A stretch of DNA of 64,000 bases from Lacibacter sp. H407 (GCF_037892605.1 NZ_JBBKTU010000001.1:806001-870000); one strand, 5' to 3'. Positions 36,327 to 41,789 are shown, counted from the stretch's first letter. Notes: generated by a model from the letters alone, not told the origin. Program-made: numbers and translations.

Positions 36327-36416
36327 GTCTGAACCTTGATGTTTAGGATGACTGGGATTTACAGGATTAAATACATTTCCTATTTGTCCCAATCATCTCA
36401 TATATCCCGGTTCTGA
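36327..36416. repeat. Large inverted repeat TGTCTGAACC...GGTTCTGA, copy B
   Basis: TCTGAACC (36328-36335) opposes GGTTCTGA (36409-36416), and GATGACTGGGA opposes TCCCAATCATC with one mismatch. It is less regular than copy A but has the same ends and length. It fills the whole gap between the YkuK-like and AAA genes. Confidence 0.7.
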
Positions 36417-36417
36417 T

Positions 36418-36900
36418 TTATTGTACTACTTTATTTGCACAACTGGAACTGGCGAAAGCTTCCGGTTTTGCTTTGAACGCAAAGCCCATCCCCATGATAT
36501 AACCCATTGCTTCTTTCAATGCATCATTGCTTTTAAAAGAAGGGTTGGTGTTAATATCAGCATGCACTTCCATATCCACATCATACAACGTAAACAACCT
36601 GCACAATCCGTACGCCACATCAATACTCATGGCAACTTCCGTTAACATCCGTTGCTTAATGTTCATCTTTTGTTTTGTTGTTTCATTGTGGATGTACATG
36701 AAACCGCCTTTTCCTTTCCGGATGAAAACGATCACGGTTGCAAATTCAGTTTCCTTTCCTTTCACCTGGCTATCGGTACCAATGCACACTTTTAATTTGT
36801 GTCCCATTTCTTTTTCACGTACCAACACAGCTTTTACTTCGTCCTCAATAGGCCGCCGAATTTTTTCTCCGTTCAATTTTCTCCATTGCCGCTGTTCCAT
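36418..36900 (-). CDS. YkuK/DUF458 family RNase H-like protein
   Basis: A 160-residue protein. KVCIGTDSQVKGKETEFATV gives the first RNase H-fold strand with its Asp near residue 42. A strand pair (GKGGFMYIHNETTKQKM), an amphipathic helix (QRMLTEVAMSIDVAYGLCRL), and VDMEVHADINTNPSFKSNDA with acidic residues follow. This matches the YkuK (DUF458) family, predicted RNase H-like nucleases of unknown substrate. It starts 45 bases after the last tRNA of the array, on the same strand, so it may act on those RNAs. Catalytic competence is not proven from sequence. Confidence 0.82.
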   Translation of the reverse strand: MEQRQWRKLNGEKIRRPIEDEVKAVLVREKEMGHKLKVCIGTDSQVKGKETEFATVIVFIRKGKGGFMYIHNETTKQKMNIKQRMLTEVAMSIDVAYGLCRLFTLYDVDMEVHADINTNPSFKSNDALKEAMGYIMGMGFAFKAKPEAFASSSCANKVVQ

Positions 36901-36945
36901 TGTTTTACATTTTTTAATTTTTCATTCTTCCTTTCTAATTTTAAG

Positions 36946-37018
36946 TGGTGCCCCGTGGAATTGAACCACGATGTCCGGGATTTCACTCCGGTGCATATAT
37001 CCATTCTGCCAAAGCACC
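36946..37018 (-). tRNA. tRNA-Phe(GAA)
   Basis: 73 nt. Acceptor GGTGCTT/GGGCACC (two G-U), T-arm CGTGG-TTCAATT-CCACG, anticodon loop GTGAAAT. The anticodon stem has an A31-C39 mismatch. CCA not encoded. Last tRNA of the 15-gene array, 45 bases before the YkuK-like gene. Confidence 0.85.
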
Positions 37019-37020
37019 AT

Positions 37021-37085
37021 TTGTTTGTTACAGTTACTGACTGATATCTTATTTCCTCATCATCGAACTAAACTGTTCCAAACAA
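37021..37085. repeat. Inverted repeat in tRNA spacer
   Basis: TTGTTTGTTACAGTT (37021-37035) opposes AACTGTTCCAAACAA (37071-37085) with two mismatches. A 15-bp stem fills the spacer between tRNA-Phe and tRNA-Ser(GCT). Possible RNase processing signal. Confidence 0.55.
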
Positions 37086-37088
37086 TTG

Positions 37089-37178
37089 CGGAGAGTAAAG
37101 GAATCGAACCTTTGTATCCGCCTGCGGCGGACAGCCCAAGCTTAGCAGGCTGGCACATTACCACTCTGTCAACTCTCC
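37089..37178 (-). tRNA. tRNA-Ser(GCT)
   Basis: 90 nt, class II with a long variable arm (GTCCGCC...GGCGGAT). Acceptor GGAGAGT/ACTCTCC, discriminator G, T-arm AAAGG-TTCGATT-CCTTT, loop CTGCTAA. One mismatch in the anticodon stem (CCAGC/GCTTG). CCA not encoded. Confidence 0.88.
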
Positions 37179-37222
37179 TTTTTATTTTTTGTTACCGGTA
37201 ACAAAAACTCCAATCATCCTCG

Positions 37223-37242
37223 TTGCGTCGCACTCTTGTACT
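37223..37242 (-). repeat. Dispersed repeat GTACAAGAGTGCGACGCAAC, copy 2
   Basis: Reverse-strand copy of the element at 33351-33370 with a single change, in the spacer between the two tRNA-Ser genes. The same spacer has the perfect palindrome GTTACCGGTAAC (37191-37202). Confidence 0.6.
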
Positions 37243-37274
37243 GCATATCGCAAATCATGTTTTCAAATACACAG

Positions 37275-37358
37275 CGGAGAGAAAGAGATTCGAACTCTTG
37301 AGGCTTTTACACCCAGTCTGTTTTCAAGACAGCATCCATGACCAGCCGGACTCTCTCC
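37275..37358 (-). tRNA. tRNA-Ser(TGA)
   Basis: 84 nt, class II. Acceptor GGAGAGA/TCTCTCC, discriminator G, T-arm AAGAG-TTCGAAT-CTCTT, anticodon arm CTGT-CTTGAAA-ACAG with a mismatched outer pair. CCA not encoded. Confidence 0.88.
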
Positions 37359-37405
37359 ATAAGTGTGAGTGGTACGACTCTCCAACTTCGTTGCACTCAC
37401 AATTG

Positions 37406-37477
37406 CGGATGAAGAAAGATTCGAACTTTCAACCTACGGTCTAACAAACCGCTGCTCTGCCGTTGAGCTATTCATCC
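37406..37477 (-). tRNA. tRNA-Asn(GTT)
   Basis: 72 nt. Acceptor GGATGAA/TTCATCC, discriminator G, D-arm GCTC-AACGGCA-GAGC, anticodon arm GCGGT-TTGTTAG-ACCGT, T-arm GAAAG-TTCGAAT-CTTTC. Well formed. CCA not encoded. Confidence 0.92.
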
Positions 37478-37481
37478 ATTG

Positions 37482-37556
37482 TTGGCCCGGTGAGATTCGA
37501 ACTCACAACCTCCCGGTTAAAAGCCGGGAACATCTATCCAGTTGAGCTACGAGCCA
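37482..37556 (-). tRNA. tRNA-Lys(TTT) with weakened D-stem
   Basis: 75 nt. Acceptor TGGCTCG/CGGGCCA, anticodon arm CCCGG-CTTTTAA-CCGGG, T-arm GTGAG-TTCGAAT-CTCAC. The D-stem GCTC/GATG keeps only two of four pairs. CCA not encoded. Confidence 0.88.
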
Positions 37557-37561
37557 ATTTG

Positions 37562-37633
37562 TTGCGACTGAAAGATTCGAACTTTCAACTATCACCTTGT
37601 AACGATGATCTTCTTCCATTGAATTAAGTCGCA
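37562..37633 (-). tRNA. tRNA-Val(TAC)
   Basis: 72 nt. Perfect acceptor TGCGACT/AGTCGCA, anticodon arm TCATC-GTTACAA-GGTGA, T-arm GAAAG-TTCGAAT-CTTTC. The D-arm ATTC/GAAG has a short 7-base loop and one mismatch. CCA not encoded. Confidence 0.88.
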
Positions 37634-37640
37634 TTGTTTG

Positions 37641-37715
37641 TGATGACTGAAAGACTCGAACTTTCAACCTTTACCGTATCAGGGTAACGCTCTCAACCAA
37701 TTGAGCTAAGTCATC
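37641..37715 (-). tRNA. tRNA-Ile(GAT)
   Basis: 75 nt. Acceptor GATGACT/AGTCATC, anticodon arm TTACC-CTGATAC-GGTAA, T-arm GAAAG-TTCGAGT-CTTTC, D-arm GCTC-AATTGGTT-GAGAGC region normal. CCA not encoded. Confidence 0.92.
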
Positions 37716-37723
37716 TTGCTATG

Positions 37724-37796
37724 TTGACCCAATCAGATTTGAACTGATAACCTTGAACGTATAAGGTTCCTGCTCTCACCATTGAGCTATGGGTCA
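37724..37796 (-). tRNA. tRNA-Ile(TAT)
   Basis: 73 nt. Perfect acceptor TGACCCA/TGGGTCA, D-arm GCTC-AATGGTGA-GAGC, loop CTTATAC giving anticodon UAU, T-arm ATCAG-TTCAAAT-CTGAT. The outermost anticodon-stem pair (G-A) is open. UAU is rare in bacteria, which normally read AUA with lysidine-modified CAU. CCA not encoded. Confidence 0.85.
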
Positions 37797-37803
37797 ATGA
37801 TTG

Positions 37804-37875
37804 TTGCGGTTACAGGAGTTGAACCTGTATCTGAAGCTTATGAGACTTCCGAATTAACCATTACTCTAAACCGCA
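37804..37875 (-). tRNA. tRNA with CAT anticodon (Met or Ile2)
   Basis: 72 nt. Acceptor TGCGGTT/AACCGCA, anticodon arm GAAGT-CTCATAA-GCTTC, T-arm ACAGG-TTCAACT-CCTGT. Whether this is elongator Met or lysidine-type Ile2 cannot be decided; the array already has an Ile(UAU). No initiator features (no C1-A72 mismatch or triple GC). CCA not encoded. Confidence 0.88.
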
Positions 37876-37883
37876 ATCTGTTG

Positions 37884-37956
37884 TTGACTTAACAAGAGTC
37901 GAACTTGTATCTCTGCGTTCGTAGCGCAGTATTCTCATCCATTGAACTATAAGTCA
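37884..37956 (-). tRNA. tRNA-Arg(ACG)
   Basis: 73 nt. Perfect acceptor TGACTTA/TAAGTCA, anticodon arm CTGCG-CTACGAA-CGCAG, T-arm ACAAG-TTCGACT-CTTGT. Well formed. A34 would need editing to inosine by TadA. CCA not encoded. Confidence 0.9.
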
Positions 37957-37961
37957 AATTT

Positions 37962-38055
37962 GTACGGCTTCCGGATTTGAACCGAATACAATCATCTGCT
38001 ACTTGCCTCTCAGAAAGAGAGGGAGACAATCATGTTACCATTACACCAAACCGTA
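37962..38055 (-). tRNA. Aberrant 94-nt tRNA, Glu(TTC)-like
   Basis: Acceptor TACGGTT/AGCCGTA, T-arm TTCGG-TTCAAAT-CCGGA and D-arm GTGT-AATGGTA-ACAT are normal. The middle is about 20 bases too long. CCTCT-CTTTCTG-AGAGG forms a five-pair arm with TTC in the anticodon place, but T at position 37 is abnormal. Outside it TTGTC could pair with GGCAA, and TGATTGT occurs on both sides. May be an intron-like insert or a decayed gene. Isotype uncertain. Confidence 0.6.
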
Positions 38056-38057
38056 TT

Positions 38058-38130
38058 GGTTGACTCCGGGACTCGAACCCTGTTCTTCACATTCACAGTG
38101 TGATGCTTTACCAGATAAGCGAAAGCCAAC
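38058..38130 (-). tRNA. tRNA-His(GTG)
   Basis: 73 nt. Acceptor GTTGGCT/AGTCAAC, discriminator C as expected for His, anticodon arm TCACA-CTGTGAA-TGTGA, T-arm CAGGG-TTCGAGT-CCCGG with one A-G mismatch. The base at -1 is T in this fold, so the usual encoded G-1 is not evident. CCA not encoded. Confidence 0.87.
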
Positions 38131-38143
38131 ATTTTAGTTTACG

Positions 38144-38215
38144 TCACGGGACTCAGAGTCGAACTGAGAACATCACAGTCAAAGTGTGATATGTTAACCA
38201 TTACACTACCCGGCA
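38144..38215 (-). tRNA. tRNA-Gln(TTG) with acceptor mismatch
   Basis: 72 nt. Anticodon arm TCACA-CTTTGAC-TGTGA, T-arm CTCAG-TTCGACT-CTGAG, D-arm GTGT/ACAT. The acceptor TGCCGGG/TCCCGTG has a C4-C69 mismatch and three G-U pairs, so it is weak. CCA not encoded. Confidence 0.85.
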
Positions 38216-38221
38216 ATAAAG

Positions 38222-38293
38222 CGGTTCGTACGGGAATCGAACCCGTTGCAACAGATCGACAATCTGTGATGTTAGCCGTTACACCAACGAACC
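38222..38293 (-). tRNA. tRNA-Asp(GTC)
   Basis: 72 nt. Perfect acceptor GGTTCGT/ACGAACC, discriminator G, anticodon arm ACAGA-TTGTCGA-TCTGT, T-arm ACGGG-TTCGATT-CCCGT. Well formed. CCA not encoded. Confidence 0.93.
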
Positions 38294-38300
38294 AATTTTG

Positions 38301-38373
38301 TATAGCAGACAGGACTCGAACCTGTAGCCTCTCCGTTCCAGGCGGAGTATCCAACCAATTGGAATGCTGCTAT
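38301..38373 (-). tRNA. tRNA-Pro(TGG) with C at position 33
   Basis: 73 nt and first tRNA of the array. Perfect acceptor ATAGCAG/CTGCTAT, T-arm ACAGG-TTCGAGT-CCTGT, anticodon arm CTCCG-CCTGGAA-CGGAG. The near-universal U33 before the anticodon is C. The D-stem TTCC/GGAT keeps three pairs. CCA not encoded. Confidence 0.85.
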
Positions 38374-38400
38374 GTACTTTATGCAAAACAGTTTTGGAAA

Positions 38401-38430
38401 AGCGCCCCGTTGCATCTCACGGGGTACGCT
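38401..38430 (-). other. Strong hairpin just before the tRNA array
   Basis: On the minus strand AGCG-TA-CCCCGT, an 8-base loop, ACGGGG-CGCT, then TTTTCC: a 10-bp stem with a two-base bulge, 27 bases before tRNA-Pro. The T-run is short, so a processing site is as likely as a terminator. Confidence 0.5.
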
Positions 38431-38455
38431 TATTTCCCTCCTCTGCACTATAATA

Positions 38456-38593
38456 TTATCTCAACTGATATGCTGCAGGGTGTAATACATTCTCCTGCAC
38501 ATTCGCATCGTTGTTGTTATCCTCTCCATCATTTTTGTTGCTGATCATTTCTAAAAAGAAACGAACGATCAACACAACAGCAATCAGTTTCAT
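38456..38593 (-). CDS. Small hydrophobic protein (45 aa) at head of tRNA operon
   Basis: ATG at 38593 preceded by AGGAGG with a 5-base spacer, an unusually perfect Shine-Dalgarno for this phylum. The peptide starts MKLIAVVLIVRFFLEMISNK, probably one membrane helix, followed by an acidic, Asn-rich tail (NDGEDNNNDANVQE). No family recognised. An in-frame extension upstream would run through a terminator hairpin and is rejected. It is the last protein gene before the 15 tRNAs and may be a leader peptide or a small membrane protein. Confidence 0.5.
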   Translation of the reverse strand: MKLIAVVLIVRFFLEMISNKNDGEDNNNDANVQENVLHPAAYQLR

Positions 38594-38621
38594 TATATCC
38601 TCCTTTTTTTCATCGAACAAA

Positions 38622-38652
38622 AAAGCCCGGTCGTTTTTTACGACCGGGCTTT
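38622..38652 (-). terminator. Intrinsic terminator upstream of the small ORF
   Basis: On the minus strand AAAGCCCGGTCGT, a 5-base A loop, ACGACCGGGCTTT, then TTTG: a 13-bp perfect stem ending 29 bases before the 45-aa ORF start. Termination here would stop any transcript coming from further upstream before it reaches the tRNAs. Confidence 0.8.
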
Positions 38653-38673
38653 GCTCTTCCTCTACATAAGTAT

Positions 38674-38829
38674 TTATGTATGGATACAATCCGGTCGCTT
38701 ATGAATAAAATCAATCACATAACTATTGGGCATACCATTCCTGTTTGGTTGCAGTAACCAACTATGCATTGATGATTTCATTGCATGTGTTAAACTCAAT
38801 CGTATGTCTTCTCTTTTTGTTCTGATCAT
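38674..38829 (-). CDS. Small hypothetical ORF (51 aa)
   Basis: A 51-codon frame with an in-frame TAA directly before its ATG and ending just before the 38622-38652 terminator. The sequence begins MIRTKREDIRLSLTHAMKSS and contains WLLQPNRNGMPNSYVIDFIH. Composition is protein-like, but there is no family match and no Shine-Dalgarno. It lies between two intrinsic terminators, so it would be expressed from its own short transcript or by read-through. Confidence 0.35.
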   Translation of the reverse strand: MIRTKREDIRLSLTHAMKSSMHSWLLQPNRNGMPNSYVIDFIHKRPDCIHT

Positions 38830-38912
38830 TTATTCATTGTTTTTAAATAGTGTTTTTCATTTCATAGCAACGGCCTTTGTTATGTTTTCGCAAAAACCAT
38901 GTAAAACAAAAA

Positions 38913-38992
38913 GCCCCGCAATCTCTTGCGGGGCCTGTGTTATAGCGAATTCGTTTCTTCAACTTTATTCAACAGCAGTACTTGCCCCGCAA
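38913..38992 (-). promoter_or_regulatory. Candidate terminator/antiterminator switch upstream of the tRNA operon
   Basis: In minus-strand order: TTGCGGGGC (38992-38984), then GCCCCGCAA (38934-38926), loop GAGA, TTGCGGGGC (38921-38913), then TTTTTGTTTTAC. The last two form a 9-bp intrinsic terminator. The first is an exact copy of the third, so it can pair with the second and block the terminator. The layout is that of an attenuator; the signal is unknown. Confidence 0.6.
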
Positions 38993-39155
38993 ACAGTATA
39001 GTCACTCATGGGACTAAACTTATTCACTCGTTCGATATGTGATTGTATGCGTAGCATTTATTGTTGTTTATAATTTTTGTGAGTGCAAAGATGAATTTAT
39101 TTTTTTGATGTTGCCAACTTTTTGAACAAAAATTTTTAAAATATTTTTTTGAACA

Positions 39156-39560
39156 TCAAACATCAACAGAATCATACACGATCACTTTGCTCCATACATG
39201 CGAGCACTCTTCTATAAATTTCAAATGGATGGGATCGGTCTGATAGCTGGCCTGATCAGCACCGTTAGTAAACTGTACGAACCATGAAACAGCATAACCC
39301 GTTTCAATTACTTCACGATTGGTATCGGCCGGCTTGCCGATGTGAAAGTTTTGAATGGTTTTTACTTTCGCCAGTTTGGTTAAACCTTCTACAAGTTTAT
39401 CCCTGTCGGTTTTACTGTCTGCATTCTTCAACCAGAAGTACACATGGTGAATGAAGATGTTCTTTAATTCTTTGTCCATTGGTTTTTGTTTGAACGAAGA
39501 TAAGCCGGCAATAGCAGCCGTGGCTGCAGAAAGTTTTGCGATGAATGATTTGCGTTGCAT
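39156..39560 (-). CDS. Dabb (stress-responsive A/B barrel) domain protein, exported
   Basis: A 134-residue protein. An N-terminal signal (RKSFIAKLSAATAAIAGLSS, with a leading Arg-Lys reminiscent of a weak Tat motif) precedes a Dabb domain. The domain starts KNIFIHHVYFWLKNADSKTD, with the conserved His pair, and runs to VSWFVQFTNGADQASYQTDP and HLKFIEECSHVWSKVIVYDS. Dabb proteins are small dimeric barrels of varied, mostly unknown function. It stands alone, 160 bases upstream of the switch region described above, and could share that transcript. Confidence 0.82.
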   Translation of the reverse strand: MQRKSFIAKLSAATAAIAGLSSFKQKPMDKELKNIFIHHVYFWLKNADSKTDRDKLVEGLTKLAKVKTIQNFHIGKPADTNREVIETGYAVSWFVQFTNGADQASYQTDPIHLKFIEECSHVWSKVIVYDSVDV

Positions 39561-39595
39561 AAGGATTGTTTGATGCGTTAAGTTACATTACAAAT

Positions 39596-40705
39596 CTAAA
39601 ATAAACTCGTCTGCATACCCGGTCTTCTGAATTTTGTTCTGTCTAAACTCCATTCTTCTGCATTCATGCCGTACAGCTTGCCATATTTTTTATACTGTTG
39701 TGCCACCAGTTGTGCAATGGCTCCTTCGCCACGCATGCGCACACCAAAACGTGTATCATTTACTTTTCCATCATGACTATGTTCAATGTGGTGCCACACT
39801 TTATCAGCACGGTCGGGGAAATTTTTATACAACCAATCATGAAATAAAAATTTGATGGCTCCATTCAACCGAATAAATGTGTAAGCCGTAAACGTAGCAC
39901 CGTTATCTCTTGCTGCTTTCATGATGCGTTGCATTTCGTGTTCGTTTAATCCGGGTATCATCGGCCCCATCATAATACCCATACGTACACCTGCACTGCT
40001 GAGTTCGTTGATTACTTTCAGTTTTGCTTTGGCGGTAACGGTGCGTGGCTCCATCACTCTTCTCAGATCTTCGTTGAACGATGTGATAGAAACCATCGCC
40101 GATACAATATTCTTCTTACCCATTTCCTGCAGCACATCTTTGTCTTTGAGTATCCATGCATTTTTGGTGAGGATGCCCACAGGTTGATTAAACTCGTTGC
40201 AAACTTCCAGCAGGCCTCTTGTTAAGCGATAAGTTTGTTCGGCGGGTTGATAGCAATCGGTATTGCCACTGAGCATGATGGGTGTAGCATCCCACTTGGG
40301 GTGCATTAAAAATTTACGCAGCAGCTCCGGTGCATTTTTTTTGATGAGGATCTTTTGTTCAAAATCCATTCCCGCACTGTAACCCCAGTACTCATGCACA
40401 TTGCGTGCATAACAGTAAATGCAACCATGTTCACAACCGGCGTAAGGGTTCATACTGTAGCTCATCCCTACATCGGGACTTTCCACTTTGTTTACAATTG
40501 TTTTGGGATGCACTTCAATGTATTGTGTTTTGAGATTGGTTTCTTGCCAATCATCAATGCCTTCGATGTGTTCTTTGGTGACTTCGTTTTTTAAAAAGCG
40601 GTTCTTGGTGTTGAACTGTGCGCCACGGCCGGCATGGTACGGCTGTGTTTCATCGGCATCTTTGGGTTTTACTTTATAATGATCCTGTTGTAATTTTTCT
40701 GACAT
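39596..40705 (-). CDS. PA0069/SplB-like radical SAM protein
   Basis: About 369 residues from the ATG at 40705. The radical SAM cluster motif is NPYAGCEHGCIYCYARNVHE (C-x3-C-x2-C), near residue 85. LSGNTDCYQPAEQTYRLTRG and GILTKNAWILKD follow, as in the SPL/Rv2578c-like group. The reaction is unknown; the group is distantly related to spore photoproduct lyase, which repairs DNA. The longer frame to 40750 adds non-conserved residues. No obvious operon partners; the Dabb gene lies 35 bases downstream. Confidence 0.85.
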   Translation of the reverse strand: MSEKLQQDHYKVKPKDADETQPYHAGRGAQFNTKNRFLKNEVTKEHIEGIDDWQETNLKTQYIEVHPKTIVNKVESPDVGMSYSMNPYAGCEHGCIYCYARNVHEYWGYSAGMDFEQKILIKKNAPELLRKFLMHPKWDATPIMLSGNTDCYQPAEQTYRLTRGLLEVCNEFNQPVGILTKNAWILKDKDVLQEMGKKNIVSAMVSITSFNEDLRRVMEPRTVTAKAKLKVINELSSAGVRMGIMMGPMIPGLNEHEMQRIMKAARDNGATFTAYTFIRLNGAIKFLFHDWLYKNFPDRADKVWHHIEHSHDGKVNDTRFGVRMRGEGAIAQLVAQQYKKYGKLYGMNAEEWSLDRTKFRRPGMQTSLF

Positions 40706-40719
40706 GAATTGTGTAGCAC

Positions 40720-40800
40720 AGAGGACACGAAGTTTTTTCACGGAGTGCACAAAGAGTCCTCTGTGCTCTTTGTGTTATGCTTTGTGCACTTTGTGTAACC
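40720..40800. repeat. Intergenic CACAGAG/CTTTGTG repeat tract
   Basis: The region upstream of the radical SAM gene contains repeated CACAGAGGAC, CACAAAGAG, CTCTTTGTG and CACTTTGTG words in both orientations, able to form imperfect hairpins. Similar tracts occur between genes in many Bacteroidota. No coding capacity. Confidence 0.5.
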
Positions 40801-40830
40801 AATAAGATGAATAGAATTACTATACGATGC

Positions 40831-40854
40831 AGTGTGCGACGCAACGAAAGTTTA
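40831..40854 (+). repeat. Dispersed repeat AGTGTGCGACGCAACGAAAG, copy 3
   Basis: Shares GTGTGCGACGCAAC with the element at 33351-33370 and a preceding AATAGAATT block (near 40810). It lies after the 2H phosphoesterase stop. Confidence 0.6.
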
Positions 40855-40873
40855 ATTGTAATACAGTTGCTGA

Positions 40874-41497
40874 TTACCCAAATAATTCTCCCTGTTTTGT
40901 TGTAACAGCGAGGTTTTGAAATGAAAGCCTTCGAACGATCTGGTAGGCTTTTTCATGAAGTGGCCGCTTTAACAACAACATTCCATCGGCAATAAAACGT
41001 CCAGTGAAATGCTTGTGCGAATATTCGAGCCAACCTTTTTCAAATTGCCAGGGTTGCAGTTTGCGTGCAATGTTGATAGTGGGTTCGAGAATAAAATGCG
41101 GCTTATTCTCATCGTTGAGTTTCATGAGTCGTTGTGCATCAGTACGAATTGTTTTCACCAATGATTGTATCGGCAACTTGCTCACCACGTTGATGTAAAT
41201 AGTGTGCGAAGGAAAACTTCCGTAATCACGCAGTTCTACTTTAATGGGATGAAAGCCCATTGCAATCATATTGAGTCGATTCACCAATCGTTCTTCCATT
41301 AATTCGTACTGCAGAAAATTTGCCAATGTAATATGTGGCTTGCCCCATTTTGCATGTTCAGACTTGTACTTTTCTGAAAATTCTGTTTTCACTTTTACAA
41401 TACGGTTCCATAATTCTTCATGCGGACTTAATACCAGCAGGTATTCGTACACCCTGTAACCGGGAATGGTTGTTGTTGTGATTGATTGTAATTGCAT
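40874..41497 (-). CDS. 2H phosphoesterase / 2'-5' RNA ligase-like protein
   Basis: A 207-residue protein with two H-x-T motifs of the 2H superfamily: KPHITLANF near residue 55 and KHFTGRFIADGMLLLKR near 165. Intervening beta strands include VELRDYGSFPSHTIYINVVS. Family members (LigT, ThpR, CPDase) act on 2',3'-cyclic phosphates or 2'-5' bonds in RNA. Because RtcB uses 2',3'-cyclic phosphate ends, a link with the nearby RNA-repair locus is conceivable, but the gene is separated by two unrelated genes. Substrate unknown. Confidence 0.8.
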   Translation of the reverse strand: MQLQSITTTTIPGYRVYEYLLVLSPHEELWNRIVKVKTEFSEKYKSEHAKWGKPHITLANFLQYELMEERLVNRLNMIAMGFHPIKVELRDYGSFPSHTIYINVVSKLPIQSLVKTIRTDAQRLMKLNDENKPHFILEPTINIARKLQPWQFEKGWLEYSHKHFTGRFIADGMLLLKRPLHEKAYQIVRRLSFQNLAVTTKQGELFG

Positions 41498-41789
41498 GAC
41501 CCATCATTTAAGCCTCACCCTCGTTCCCTCTCCAATGGAGAGGGAGGCCAGGCAAGTAGTTATTAATTGAAATACTGTTGTACACTTCTGCTGATTGCAC
41601 AATCATCTTTTTGCTGAGAGATAATTGACAGCAGGATGGGGTTTGCTGAAGTAGCAGTTTCAAAAAAATATTTCCTGAAACCGCACTACTAAATTACTAA
41701 AAGTTTTAGCTTTACCAAACTTTCTTACAAACCCAGACATACTTTTTTTATCACCACTCTTTGCATTACAGGAGTTAAATTATTTTTTT
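41498..41789. promoter_or_regulatory. Control region of umuDC-like operon, with repeat
   Basis: About 290 bases between divergent genes. CCTCTCCAATGGAGAGG (41527-41545) is a palindrome of the common CCTCACCCTC-TTCCCTCTCC intergenic repeat type. Further on AAAGTTTTAGCTTTACCAAACTTT (41698-41723 region) is a partial inverted repeat that could be an operator for an SOS-like repressor. No known LexA box can be claimed. Confidence 0.35.

Noticed and set aside
36946-38373. CRISPR array, because of regularly spaced similar units
   Set aside because: The repeated words are T-arm sequences (TTCGAAT with stems) and each unit folds as a different tRNA; there are no identical direct repeats with unique spacers and no cas genes.
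38191-38544. Plus-strand ORFs over the tRNA array (for example at 37223, 38191)
   Set aside because: They translate antisense tRNA sequence; the repeated ESNP/RTGIEPVATD-like motifs are the well-known artefact of antisense T-arms.
31297-38992. Prophage or integrative element as source of the tRNA array
   Set aside because: No integrase, structural or replication genes, and no attachment-site duplication were found within the window.
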